Of a stretch of 64,000 bases of DNA, positions 1-10,949 are shown in pieces. A program made the translations under genes and the position numbers. How positions within the stretch are numbered: position 1 is the stretch's first letter; the number at the start of each line of letters is the position of its first letter. The stretch is taken from the NCBI RefSeq assembly GCF_022581195.2, contig NC_061476.1:3208098-3272097 (forward strand), written 5' to 3'. This DNA is from Helicoverpa zea. Its lineage: Eukaryota; Arthropoda; Insecta; Lepidoptera; Noctuidae. The notes below the pieces were generated by a model. It saw nothing but the letters and a program-made list of their open reading frames with translations. It had not been told where the DNA came from and made no database searches.

Positions 1-14
1 GAATGGCCGAACTA
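1..14. mobile_element. Terminus of a TA-flanked TIR element cut by the window start
   Basis: The first 17 bases are the exact reverse complement of 9981-9997, the left end of the 964-bp element at 9984-10947. A second copy of that family therefore ends here, with TA at 15-16 as the likely target duplication. The rest lies outside the window, so neither size nor content can be judged. Confidence 0.55.
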
Positions 15-1107
15 TAGACTACAGACATTATTCATCGGAATTTCCTCAAAAATCCAACAAAATTTTACGTAACAACTTAATAGCCGACAAATTGACCAAA
101 ACCTATATCCAGGCTTCATTAGTCACTTACATAACATCACCACGAAAATAAGAACAAGCAAAAATCTTCTAACTCAAACAAAATGCCATTTCCCCATTTC
201 AACATACTTCCGCACTTCAATTTCGTCTCGGCAATCATTTTTTGACAATACACCAATTACCCGAAAAGTACAAGCCAATTTAACATTTACTTCTTACAAT
301 ATAGAGGCTAAATTCCTATCACAAACATCACGTAGTAGTGTAAACTTGTGAGAACAGGTGTACTCTACAAAAGAACTAATTACGCATAGAACTGTCAAAA
401 CATTAATTATTTCGCACGCTCTCCTTTCTAAAAAGTTGATTGGCACATACCTGATGTGTAGCAGAGGCCCTTATTTCAAGGTGATAAAGTTCAAACTTGA
501 ATAGCACATGATTTGAAAATTGTTAAGTAGTTCTTAATTCAAAATACGTAGTGATGGGAATTTTGTAAACTTGGGAATGTAAATATGTTTCACTCGCTCT
601 TTCATTCATGCTCGTTATACAAACTTTTTGCGCAATTATTTTTTGTAGGTATATATTTTTTAGCTGAAAATAAGCGAAAGTATACAAAACTTCGTGAAAT
701 ATTAGTCTTGTAAATACAAACGAGTCGACAAAACTTTACATCACAAATGTTATCGATAAAACAGTTCATCTCTTTAGTCGCAATTTTCTTATTTCAGTAC
801 ATTTCACTTTTACTTGCCCAAAAGAAAGTACGATGTTTCTTGTTTTTATCTGCTTTCGAAATGCCGGTTACTATCTTAATAAGATCACTCACTCAAAATT
901 ATGTGGAATAATGTAACTTTATGCTTTTGCAATTTGAAAATATGTATTTCATAAACACGCAATAACAGCCATCTTTGTTTTTCCATTATGGAACTGTCAA
1001 AGTTTAAATTTGAATTTCGCAGGTCTGAGTTTGAAATTCGAATGTCTGGAATAAAATGCGCCTGTTTTTTTTTTAATGATGAGTTTTTCATTCGAAATTA
1101 TCGTAAA
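15..1107. other. AT-rich spacer, no gene seen
   Basis: No open frame with convincing protein character and no inverted or direct repeat of note. Short frames around 885-1194 on both strands overlap each other and look like chance. Confidence 0.5.
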
Positions 1108-1296
1108 ACTAGCCTCTTTCCCGCGGTTTCACCCGCGTCCCGTGGAAACTACTGCCCATACTGGAATAAAATATGTTATGCGGGAAAAATGTAGCTTTCG
1201 AGCAGTAAAATATTTTTTTAAATCGGTGCAGTCGTGTTTTAAGTTTATCCATTATAAACAAACAAAAATATTTTTTTCCTCTGTATTTATGTAGAG
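1108..1296 (+). repeat. LINE 3' tail of the 'cccgcggtttcacccgcgtc' type
   Basis: Carries the block seen again and again in insect genomes: a CCCGCGGTTTCACCCGCGTC start, a GGAAACTACTGCCC stretch, an AAATCGGTGCAGT core and a closing AAACAAACAAA run. I read it as the 3' end of a 5'-truncated non-LTR element. Degenerate copies of the same block occur at least ten more times in this window. Confidence 0.55.
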
Positions 1297-1371
1297 ATGA
1301 AATTGGATTAAATAAATGGAAAATAGATATATCTTCGCCATTACTACACTACCGCTTCCTAAGTAGCTTAG

Positions 1372-1560
1372 CGTTTCGAAATGAGTCCTCAACTTTATGG
1401 CTAATGGCGGGAAAAGTGTCGAGTAAAAACTTGCCCGAGGGAGCGAGATGACAATGGCGTTTTATGTGAGTGTGAGAGAGAAGGAATGTGTGTCAGTGGG
1501 TGAGCAGGGCTCGAGTCAACGCACTTGCAGTTGCACCGCTGTGGTGCAAAAACAAGTGGT
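1372..1560. other. Moderately GC-rich stretch of unknown role
   Basis: More balanced in composition than its surroundings, with purine-rich GTGAGAGAGA-like text and no long frame. It could be a host 5' untranslated exon or promoter, or an old repeat. Nothing in the sequence decides this. Confidence 0.2.
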
Positions 1561-1704
1561 ATATGTGTTTTTAATTATTTTCTTAGCTTTCAGAATAATT
1601 GAGTGAGGTAAAAAGGTGTTTATTGTGATTGAAATTTTCTCCTCGAATTAAGAATTTAATGAAAATCCAAAACAGTCGGTCAATCATTTAGATGGAATAT
1701 ATAT

Positions 1705-3155
1705 GTTACCGTAAGATTACAAACATCGTTAGATTACAATCTATCTCGAGAGATTGTAAACTGTCGAATTATTGTGAACCGTAACATCTGATTGCAATTT
1801 AACGCATTATTTTTCGCTATATTATAATCTATCGATGAGAAATTGTCAAATTGTCAACTGTCCGAAAGCTCTCTCTGATTGGTCAGTCTTTTTGTAAGAT
1901 CGACCAATCACGACCAGCCGTTCTGTTCCCATGGAGTTCCCGTAGAGTTAGGAATGAAATAGAGGTGTCAGTTAAATAAAATAAATGCTCTTCAAAAATT
2001 CTTCAAGTATTAAATTTATATAAAAATAACTCTTATAAAAATACAGTTAGATATTTTGTCTTCAAATACAAACTAATGTTTAAAAATAAAATAAAAGGGG
2101 TGCTAATTAAACAGGCTTCTTTTTAATATCATTATTCGCCCCCAAAAATGTATGTTGCCTTCTAAATTACTAAGTCAGCCACAATTAATAAAGCGTTGAG
2201 CATCTAAATAATACTATCTTAGCCACGAGTTATCTTCCACTCTAAATACAACTCAGCATGATGGTTATTTTTTTGCATCTAAATTTGTAGCATGCATTCT
2301 AACAGTAAACTTCTTAAATACTATTAAATGACATCATAAAAATATTTATTTACCTTCTAATTTTTTAACTCGTACCTACTGAGTTTTTTGTTTAAAATAT
2401 AACACATCCCATATTAATTGACCCAGCATGGAAGTAAGCATGCAACATGCAGCAAGCATAACTTCTGTCACGGCTCCGGCGCTGCGGGGCTCCGGCGGTC
2501 CCATGCGAGCTTATCGTCGCAGATGGTTTTCACGCTCACCACCGCAGCTTCGGCTTGCTGGCCGGCAGAGCCGGCCAGCCTCAGCCGCGGCGGCGAGCGC
2601 TAAAACTACCTGCGCCTCAGCTCGCAGGCCGCCTCGCCCCTCTGCGCCTACGCGGTTTTGAATTGCACTCTAGGGGTAGGGCAGACAAGACTACGTGGAG
2701 TCGGTTTTGCAGCGATTCGTTTTCGTCACTAACTTCAATTTTTAATTCAATTTTTAATTGTGTGTAATTTGAGTCTTAAAAATTAAGTACAATTTTTGAT
2801 TTTATAAAAAATTAAACCGTCACTTATTTTTGCACGTCAAAGAGCTGTGACACCGGGAGTTGCAAAGAACATTGTCTTTTTTGACGTTCTACCAATCAGC
2901 GCGCAAGATGCATTCCGTTCTACGCCAGTTGACAATTTGACCGCTCTACATCGCTCTCGATCTTACAAAAAGACTGACCAATCAGGGAGAGCTTTCGGAC
3001 AGTTGACAATTTGACAATTTCTCATCGATAGATTATAATATAGCGAAAAATAATGCGTTAAATTGCAATCAGGTGTTACGGTTTACAATAATTCGACAGT
3101 TTACAATCTCTCGAGATAGATTGTAATCTAACGATGTTTGTAATCTTACGGTGAC
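1705..3155. mobile_element. Non-autonomous DNA element with 199-bp terminal inverted repeats
   Basis: The arms at 1705-1903 and 2957-3155 are reverse complements over 199 bp with about four mismatches. The ends read GTTACCGTAAGATTAC and, inverted, GTCACCGTAAGATTAC. ATATATAT flanks each side (1697-1704, 3156-3163), which fits an 8-bp target duplication but is low-complexity, so a 2-bp TA duplication cannot be excluded. The arms contain smaller near-palindromes (around CTCGAGAG) and ATTGGTC/GACCAAT boxes. The 1.05 kb interior is AT-rich apart from a GC-rich island at about 2465-2720. I see no transposase. An 8-bp duplication would suit hAT or P-like elements, but the superfamily is unassigned. 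Confidence 0.85.
2465..2720. repeat. GC-rich island inside the 1705-3155 element
   Basis: Sharply more GC- and CpG-rich than the rest of the element. Short frames on the plus strand are Ala/Arg/Pro-rich and look like composition rather than coding. The block seems familiar to me from other moth repeats, but I cannot name a family. Confidence 0.4.
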
Positions 3156-3697
3156 ATATATATATGTACTCATGCACAGCAAAAAAAAAACAAACTATTT
3201 GATCGACATGGGAGTCAAACACAGCAAATTATACCTACTCTTAAAAAACATTTTAACAAGGTAAATTTTTTTTTTTATTGTACCGATTTGTCGGTCTCTT
3301 AAATGTCGCTAGCCTAAAAAATAGACAGACTGGTTAGCTTTTATGGTTTCCTACCATTTAAGTAATGGGTGCCCGTCTCAATGGCAATTAGCCTGAATTC
3401 CTTAGCTTAGCAGAGTAGGTACCTATAGATCAGGTTACAAGTTTGCAAGCGATACAGCTCTTGAAAACAGAGTAAATCTGTGAAGAATATGAGGATCTAG
3501 TCACGAATCAATCAATTTTGTAGGTATTGTTCCGTTTTGGATTACAACAACATTATGTTATTTTATCTTTGAATTACAATTTTACGAGTAATCGATGTCA
3601 ACATAATACAAACTAACAAATAGAATTTAGATGGATCCTACAATGTAAGTCGCAGGTTAACACAACTTATGTTTTTACATTTTCGTGATTTGTACAA

Positions 3698-3886
3698 ATC
3701 CTACTTATATTATAAATGTGAAAGTTTGTGAGAATGTATGGATGTATGTTTGTTATTCAATCACGCAAAAACGGCTCGACCGATTTGATTGAAAGTTGAT
3801 ATGCAGATAGGTGATACCCTGGATTAACACATAGGCTACTTTTTATCAACACACCACGCGGGCGAAGCCGCTGGCGGAAGCTAGTA
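3698..3886 (-). repeat. LINE/SINE 3' tail of the 'ctagcttccgcc...gtaggat' type
   Basis: Read on the minus strand it begins CTAGCTTCCGCCAGCGGCTT, contains TAGCCTATGTGTTAATCC and TCACAAACTTTCACATTTAT, and ends near AGTAGGAT. The same block lies in plus orientation at 25567-25744. Such tails are widespread in insect non-LTR elements. Confidence 0.6.
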
Positions 3887-4383
3887 AGTACATATAAACA
3901 ATTTTAACTTCAACGCCATATACCACTGAAAAAGGTATCTTACCTTTATACGATAATCTCCCGATTGTTAATGCATGTAGGTTAATACTAAATAATAATA
4001 AAAACCTTCTATTATACTTAACCGAGAAACTAGCAAGATTAACAGTTTCTTAAGCCCACTCCAGATCAAATGATACTTAAAAATCTCCCAAAAAGCATAA
4101 TCATCATATCCACATTAGCTTGTAAAGTTTCAAAATATTTTCTCACGTTTAGCCATATTTTAACGTTCCATATAATATACAAATTATTTTCACAACTCAT
4201 CGTCCGTTGATATACTTGTTGCGACACCCTGACCCGTTCACATGTTATTCACGAAAATTTTGATTGTTTTAGCCGACTTTTGTTGAACATTTGTAAAGAG
4301 TTGGTATTTTAATTGGTGATATTTTGTAAGTTTAGCTTAGTTTTTAAAGTATTATTAAAGTCTAAAATTAAAAGTCTAAAATT

Positions 4384-5478
4384 GCTGAGGAATATCGCGC
4401 CAAGAACAAACCATTGTTCGTTGCTTTCTTGGACATGGAAAAGGCGTTTGATCGAGTTCCAAGGGATACAATTTGGTGGAGTCTTCGCAAGAAGAACGTC
4501 CCCGAACAATACATTAGTATCATTGCCGACATGTACAAGAATGCAAGATCACTGATACGAACGACGGTGGGGGAGACAAAATCAGTAGCGGTCACGGAAG
4601 GTGTTCACCAAGGCTCAGTCTTAAGCCCCTTCTTGTTCTGCTTGGTTTTGGACTCGCTCACCGAGGCAGCACAAAGCTCAGCAGCGTGGACATTTATATA
4701 CGCTGACGATGTGGCCATCTGTACTGAGAGCCGTGTTGAGTTAGAGGAAGCGCTTCTGTCATGGAAGCATCAGTTGCAGGCCGGTGGCCTTGTGCTGAGC
4801 GTTGCAAAGACCCAATTCATGTCCCTAAATGAACCAGATCCTCGCGACAATAACCCAATTTCCATCGATGGGCAGTTGGTCACCATGTGCGATCAATATA
4901 AATATCTGGGTAGTATGATGCACAGTTCGGGAAACCTGGAATGCAACGTTCAACACCGAATAGCGGCTGCATGGCTGAAGTGGCGAGAAGTAACTGGTGT
5001 GATATGTGACAGAAGAATGCCGGTCAAGCTCAAGGGTTTAATCTACAAAACCATCATACGTCCAGTCCTTACGTATGGCAGCGAAACATGGGCTGCAACC
5101 AAAAGGCACATACATACCATCCAGGTTGCCGAAATGAAGATGTTGAGGTGGATGTGCGGCGTCACTAGGCTCGATCGTATTCGTAATGAATACGTGCGAG
5201 GAAGTTTAGGGGTGCGTGATGTCGCAGATAAGTTGCAGGAGAATCGGCTACGGTGGTATGGCCACGTAAAGAGAAGACCACCTGATTACGTGGGAAATTT
5301 GGCTCTGCAACTTTCCATCCCCGGTCGAAGATCGAGAGGGCGCCCCAAGACCAGATGGCGGGACGTAGTGTCGAAAGACATGAAAGAGTGCCAGGTGTCC
5401 GAGAGCGACGTCATGGATAGAGCGAAGTGGAAAAGAAAAATAAGGAAAGCTGACCCCACCACCATGTGGGATACATAG
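4384..5478 (+). CDS. Reverse transcriptase of RTE-like element, N-terminally truncated
   Basis: The frame is open from the truncation point at 4384 to the TAG at 5476-5478, about 364 codons with no internal stop. No ATG needs to be assumed because the coding start has been lost. Visible motifs are LDMEKAFDRVPR (RT block with Asp), EGVHQGSVLSPFLF (the GxxQGxxLSP block), the catalytic YADD box in IYADDVAIC, YKYLG, and the thumb/C-terminal text RLRWYGHVKRR and GRPKTRW. The apurinic endonuclease and first RT blocks are missing. It would have copied element RNA at a nicked target; this copy cannot do so alone. The uninterrupted frame suggests a young insertion. The clade (RTE or a relative) is my judgement. 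Confidence 0.85.
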   Translation, partial: AEEYRAKNKPLFVAFLDMEKAFDRVPRDTIWWSLRKKNVPEQYISIIADMYKNARSLIRTTVGETKSVAVTEGVHQGSVLSPFLFCLVLDSLTEAAQSSAAWTFIYADDVAICTESRVELEEALLSWKHQLQAGGLVLSVAKTQFMSLNEPDPRDNNPISIDGQLVTMCDQYKYLGSMMHSSGNLECNVQHRIAAAWLKWREVTGVICDRRMPVKLKGLIYKTIIRPVLTYGSETWAATKRHIHTIQVAEMKMLRWMCGVTRLDRIRNEYVRGSLGVRDVADKLQENRLRWYGHVKRRPPDYVGNLALQLSIPGRRSRGRPKTRWRDVVSKDMKECQVSESDVMDRAKWKRKIRKADPTTMWDT

Positions 5479-5490
5479 CAGGAAAGAGAG
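4384..5490 (+). mobile_element. 5'-truncated RTE-like non-LTR retrotransposon
   Basis: The copy starts abruptly inside the reverse-transcriptase frame and stops about a dozen bases after the stop codon, without a poly(A) tail. AAAGTCTAAAATT lies directly before it (4371-4383) and again after it (5494-5506). The longer ATTAAAGTCTAAAATT is present at 4354-4369 and 5491-5506. This is a target-site duplication of 13-16 bp in a slightly duplicated target. Truncation at the 5' side, a short 3' UTR and a long duplication are typical of target-primed reverse transcription. Confidence 0.85.
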
Positions 5491-5506
5491 ATTAAAGTCT
5501 AAAATT

Positions 5507-6044
5507 CAGTGAGGTTTGAGAGATAAACTTAATGTAAAGATGATGAACCTATTTTTCAAATTAAATTAAATAGTTAAAAAAAAATACTTTTTTATATTTA
5601 TATCTGTTTATTTCCAAATCATAACACACAATGTTTTTACGATTTTTAAAACTAAACCATTAAGAAATCGACAGCCATTTCAGTTCAAAACTTGCTTCAC
5701 ATTAACCACGACTTTTGTTAACACAACAATTTGAAATCAATTAAAAACTAACAATGTTAACTACAAAACAAAATAATAATAACTAAACAATATTACGACC
5801 TAATTTAACTAGAATTCAGTTGCAAAATCGATACTAGATAGTTGAAATAACCGGTGTTTATACCGGTTTTCGATAGATAGGCTTTCATTTCACGTCACTA
5901 TTCTGTAATAATTCACTGAGTATTGAGAAATGACCTTGTTCGTATATTTGTCTTGTCAAATGATTAATATCTTGATTGACTTGTAATTAGGTATCATACA
6001 TTGCAGGTTACAAAGAATAGACATTCATGATTTACGGCGCTTAA
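5507..6044. other. AT-rich spacer
   Basis: No coding frame or clear repeat. A run of A residues at 5575-5584 and several AATAAA-like words are compositional. Confidence 0.5.
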
Positions 6045-6262
6045 TTTATCATCTGCCTAGCTTTTTCCCAACTATGTTGCGGTCGGCTTCCCCTCTAACT
6101 GGATGCAGCTGAGTACCAGCATTTTACATGGAGCGACCGTCTATCTGATCTCCTTAACCCAGTAACCCGGGCATCCAGATACCCCTTAGTAAGAATAGTT
6201 GTAGGTCTTTCTGGCTTCTGTCTACCCGTAACGACTGCCCAAAGATGTTCAAACAAATGACA
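6045..6262 (-). repeat. Degenerate tRNA-derived SINE, 3' part
   Basis: Matches, with many changes, the minus strand of the SINE family that is full length at 40725-41113. Shared words are CCCAACTATGTTG near one end, CAGCTGAGTACCAGC, CCAGTAACCCGGGCA and CTACCCGTAACGACTGCC. The tRNA-like head is not recognisable. It is clearly older than the 38-48 kb copies. Confidence 0.7.
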
Positions 6263-7485
6263 GCTGGGACCCACTAATTTACTTGAAATATCTACCTATT
6301 GGTATCTCCCAATGATATAAGTAATTAGAATATCAGTGAATCTCTTACATAATTAACCACATACTTAATTATTAAAAGGTCAATAGCAGAACATCTTATA
6401 ATGTATGCAAATTATTGAAATCCCAACATAATTAGAGCGTAGAAAATCTAGTTTTTAGTTCTGATACAAAAGGTTAACAACATAAAAGTCCTTGAAAAAA
6501 GCCTAATGATTTTATGTCTTCGTAAATTAAGTTTAAAAAAATTATGAAATTTCAAAGTGCACCTACCTACCAAAACGAATACCTACATATTTTTAATCAG
6601 TGTTCCATAACTAATTGATGTAAGACAATGCTTTTGATTTTTAGCTCGATTATTAGGTTACCTACGCCCAATAAGTGCTAGTTATAGAAAAATAAATACA
6701 ATAAAATTGGTTATTATAATGTCACGCTTTCCTCTTTTGGGAGGTAGTCAGAGCCGTAAGTTGGCGCTAATGATAGAATTCTGATATACTTTTGTCAGAA
6801 TTTGGTGTCTTTTAAAAATTGTGTTTTTGGCAATAGCTTAAGGATTTAAAACACAGTACTATTGGATGTAATCTGTTAATTTATGAGTTTATTTTTATAT
6901 GGTCTCGTATATAAACCCTTTGGGTAATTAATATGTATATCGTTTGTACTCCTTGGTACATAAAAACACATTTTTAAATACCGTTATTAAACAAAACGGA
7001 ATTAATCAAATGTTATTTCCACCTAATAGTTAAAATATTCAAAGTTGAACTTATCAACCACGATTTTTGCCACAAAAACTAGTTTTTGTTTAATTAAAAA
7101 ATCAATGGAGTTTTAAATAATTATTTTCGTAGAATATGGTTTTGATTCTCCACTCCTTAAAACAACAAATTGTTATATTCGTCATTTGTTATAAAAAAGA
7201 TGGCTGACCTAATGCGGAAGAACAAACCAGTTGAACTTTTTACAATAGCTGACCTTTTTATGTATATATTTCTTCTATAGTTCAATGGAATATAAAAATA
7301 ACTTGGCGAGTTGATTAATTCAAGATCAAAGCGTTTTTGATATAATTAAAAAAAAAAACATCACGCTTGATACACATCACACACGTCAATATCGTGGTTC
7401 AACAGTTTAGGTTCAATTTCAAGTTATAGGGAAAACTTAGTCAAAGCTAAACTTCATAGCTGTTTTAAGCCATCATTTTTTTTTA
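6263..7485. other. AT-rich spacer
   Basis: No long frame and no strong repeat. Short homopolymer runs only. Confidence 0.5.
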
Positions 7486-7632
7486 TTAGTCTGTGTTATC
7501 CCACTGCTGGGCAAAGGTCTCCCCCATTGCCTTCCATCTGTCCCTATCGGTCGCCATTTGTGACCAGTCCTTATGGAAGTTGTCTAGGTCCTCTCTCCAG
7601 CGTTTTCTTGGTCTTCCTCTTGGTCGCCTACC
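7486..7632 (-). pseudogene. C-terminal scrap of an RTE-type reverse transcriptase
   Basis: On the minus strand 48 codons end in TAA. The text contains RGRPRKRWREDLDNF followed by DRDRWKAMGETFAQQWDN, the arginine-rich and QQW-ending C-terminus typical of RTE-like polyproteins. A T run lies just beyond the stop. Everything upstream of the last ~50 codons is lost. It belongs to a different subfamily from the pieces at 27897 and 31595, which end in AYVQQW. Confidence 0.75.
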
Positions 7633-8102
7633 AAAGCTAAGCTACCTACGCCTACCTAAGCTATCATAATTTACGAAAAAAAGTTACTTTATAAATTCCA
7701 TGGGAACTAAATACAGAACCCTACACTTAAAATTAGAAATAATTATACGAGCTATCATCATCAACCACTAAACGACCGACTAAAACAGATTAGCTTTACA
7801 CATAATAAGGCATTAAAATTCCCAGTTCCATTGCAACACTGATTAGCATTACTAAACCCATAACGACATTTGTGCGTGCACTCTTAGGTTGGATGTCGAC
7901 ACCCCATGTGACCTCACGATTAGTCATCTTAACCAAATCTAGTCAAGGACAAAATCGAGTTTTGAATTGCCATCTTTTGAGAAAAAAAGGTCAAGTTCCG
8001 GGTCTGTTTTATGATGTTTTTAGGTTGTGATGATAAACGTTCATCATTTAATTGAACTATAAGATATCATAAATCTTTTAGGAATTTTCCACGAAATAAT
8101 AT

Positions 8103-8157
8103 GGTTAGACTGGAAGCCGATCCCAACGGAGTTGGGAAAAAACTCGGAAGATGATGG
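8103..8157 (+). repeat. SINE 3'-end fragment
   Basis: GGTTAGACTGGAAGCCGA, a CCCAACGGAGTTGGG stretch and AGATGATGG match the last ~55 bp of the SINE family at 40725-41113, including the GATGAT-type tail. It is 5'-truncated. Confidence 0.65.
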
Positions 8158-8399
8158 ATCCAAAAAAAATCACTATAAGACCTAACTACAAACTTTTAGT
8201 TGGTCGATAGTTTGATGGGACCGATAAATCAGTATAGAGATAATGGCACGATCACATTATTACGTAGGTATATCCGGCTGCTATTGGATTCACGATTACC
8301 TTCAAAATGAACTAACAGCTATCTACCTATATTATCTATACATATAGCTGTCAATCTATCAATCTAATAGTTTAGTGCTCGGGGATTCTAAACCAATGA

Positions 8400-8575
8400 C
8401 CCCACTCACACCGGCGCGCCCCGTCCATTCACGCGTGCTGTTACAAAATTGCGAGCAACGCCGATAGGCTCCATTGAATGCTCGGAAGTAAACGCTTCCT
8501 ACACTCGCGAATCTCTTGGTAAATGTTACGAGTTACGCAACGGTGTGATATAAGGTCTTGCGCTGGGAGCCATGA
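8400..8575. other. GC-richer stretch, possible host exon or promoter
   Basis: Contains GGCGCGCC and several CpG sites in an AT-rich setting and no sustained frame. It could be a 5' UTR exon or promoter region of a host gene. Nothing further supports this. Confidence 0.2.
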
Positions 8576-9980
8576 GATCCAGCTATTGTTTGGGGATTTT
8601 CGAAATAGTTATTAAAATAGTAGTTTGATGTCTTTCCCTGTATGACTCAATTGTTTGGATAGTGTGATTTTTCGTAAGTGATATTCACCTATGATTTTCT
8701 GTGTGTAATAAATGACCAACATACAAACACTTTTAAAATCGCCTATAACTATTTGTGCTCCTCAAATATTTTTCAGTCCCCTTTTTAATGTTCCTCTAAG
8801 CTGACGCTCAAATTACCTTTAACTGCTTGCAAATATGGTAAACTTCTATGTGTACCTATGTTATTTCAAAATATATATTATTTAATGTACATATATTAAC
8901 TTAGAACCTATGTATCTACAGGTTATCTTATTATCTTGCAAATGCTAACTGCATGATATCTGATATCTACAAGATAAACAAGTTAGCAAAGAGCTGTGTG
9001 GGCAATTGCAGGTCATCATAGACTGGCCATAGGTTAAAGAGCTTTTCAATAAGTTATATAGACTTAGATGTTATTGCGAATATAAGCATAGACTAACTAA
9101 CTTAGAATTGAATTGTGGATAGGCTTAAAAATTACGCAAAATAAATAATCTACAATAACATAAGTAATGTTTTATTTTAAATAAAATGAACTGCTGAAAA
9201 ACTGGTTGCTAATTAAATGTTTAATATTATTAGGTAGCTTTACCATGTTTCCAATGTATGGCAAAAATTTAAATACAATTCATACCAAAGAATAACCTGT
9301 ACTACGAGAAACCTTCCACATGATAGCTGTATGTGATAAAATAATGATCCCTATTAAATAATCAATAGCATTATATGCAAATAGTACAGAGCGCTTCCCA
9401 TACACCGCCATTGTTCCAATGTGACCCAGAAACCATAGTGAGTGTCTGACTGACCTTCTGCAGTACAACACTTGAAAATATTCAGTCAGGTGAAACAGTT
9501 CCTGGCTGCTGCACTAGATGTTTCACATGGATTCATTTGTCTCTCGAGGGAATTATTTAAATTGTTTTGAGAAAAAACAGTAAAAGTTTTATTTACTCAT
9601 AATTTAAATCGTGAATAAAAATTATGTAAATAAAAAAAACATAAAAATCATTTTACTACGCATTACAATTTTTTCATTTAGGTACCTACACAATTAATAA
9701 TACGGTGCAATTTCAAGTTGGATTGCATTAAAAAAGACATCGAGTATTGCCAATTCTAAAAAACCGATTACTCCAATTTCCATAAAAGGAACTGACATTC
9801 CACATTTAAATCTATTTTATTCTATTCGCGTCACAGACTGCACACTGGTCAGAAAGCGACATCCAAGTGAAAGTAGACAAAAAACTATTTTATTTTAAAT
9901 TTCACATTCCGAATAATTTCGTTCACACGCCTAATGTGATAATCTTGCGTTCATGGTCTGACTACCGCGAAATTTTGTTA
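8576..9980. other. AT-rich spacer
   Basis: No convincing coding frame. The short minus-strand frame at 9280-9471 has no recognisable motif. Confidence 0.5.
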
Positions 9981-9983
9981 CTA

Positions 9984-10947
9984 TAGTTCGGCCATTCAGA
10001 GAATGCGTTCCTGACACGTCGCGATTGAACTGACGACGTAACTTTGCAATGGCGTTGCAGTTACGATAAAAATATTTTTGCTGGTTGTTTACCGTTTTAA
10101 CAATTGAGGAGCATTAAAACAACATTATTATATCAATAATCAATGAATGTTATAATTTTGTGCCAAACTGAGTGTCAAATAACTTGGTAAACAATATTTT
10201 TCTAAATCTATACTGCGCTATTACAAGGTTATGTCAGCGGTTTATATTTTGTAGTGCTGTGCTAAAAATAACAGGCAAGTATCGTAATCTGTTCTTATAC
10301 AGTTATAATATAAAATAATACGTTTTGATTTTCTTTTTAAGAATTGGAAAATAATGGACTATAAGACTTAATTATAACGTTTATGAAATATAAAAATAAA
10401 ACTATGACCAAACCGCATTTTTATACTTAGATTAAAAATGGTAACCCCAAATGGCGTTATGGGCCGCCATTTTGTGACGCTAAAACAGTCGTCCGTTGTC
10501 GTTTCGTGCGCATAGACCACGTTTTTCAAGTGTTTTCGATCTTTTTTTATTTGATTACCCGGCTTTTGTTAGACCGAGATATCAGGATTGATTCTGTTAT
10601 TGATAATAACATAATTATACATGTAGGCGAAGATGATGATGAAGACACCACCTCCTCAAGCAAATCGGAGTCTGATTAATATTCTGTTCGCACATTCAAT
10701 TCAATGTACTTGTAACAAAGAATAAATAAAACAATTTTATTATATGAATATTACCTTTTTTTGGTTTCCACTTAAATAACTAAAATATAAAACAAATGAT
10801 TCCGCCAATTTAAAACGAAAATAATCTTAAAATAATGCGGCGGTTCATTTTGAAGGAACGGTAACGAACTCAGTGTTATGTTGTGCCCATCACTAGTCGT
10901 GACTAACTGATAGGTGTCAGGAACGCATTCTCTGAACGGCCGAAGTA
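9984..10947. mobile_element. TA-flanked TIR element with an exon-like remnant
   Basis: The ends at 9987-10017 and 10914-10944 are inverted copies over 31 bp with one mismatch (TTCGGCC, then A or G, then TTCAGAGAATGCG). Adding TAG on the left and TA on the right brings TA duplications at 9982-9983 and 10948-10949. Inside, a plus-strand frame ends at TAA 10677-10679 with an acidic/serine tail (GEDDDEDTTSSSKSESD), preceded by a possible splice acceptor TTTTGTTAG near 10570. Two overlapping AATAAA signals follow at 10721-10730. This may be the last exon of a lost transposase or captured gene. The TA duplication suggests Tc1/mariner-like mobilisation, which is not proven. Confidence 0.75.
10588..10679 (+). 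pseudogene. Acidic C-terminal exon remnant within the 9984 element
   Basis: About 30 codons read without a stop to TAA, ending in a Glu/Asp run and a Ser-rich tail, and are followed by AATAAA about 45 bp later. No conserved domain is visible. I cannot say whether it belonged to a transposase. Confidence 0.3.
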
Positions 10948-10949
10948 TA

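Noticed and set aside
2418..2767. Overlapping Ala/Arg/Pro frames in the GC-rich island
   Set aside because: Several overlapping frames of similar length without motifs, inside a non-autonomous element.
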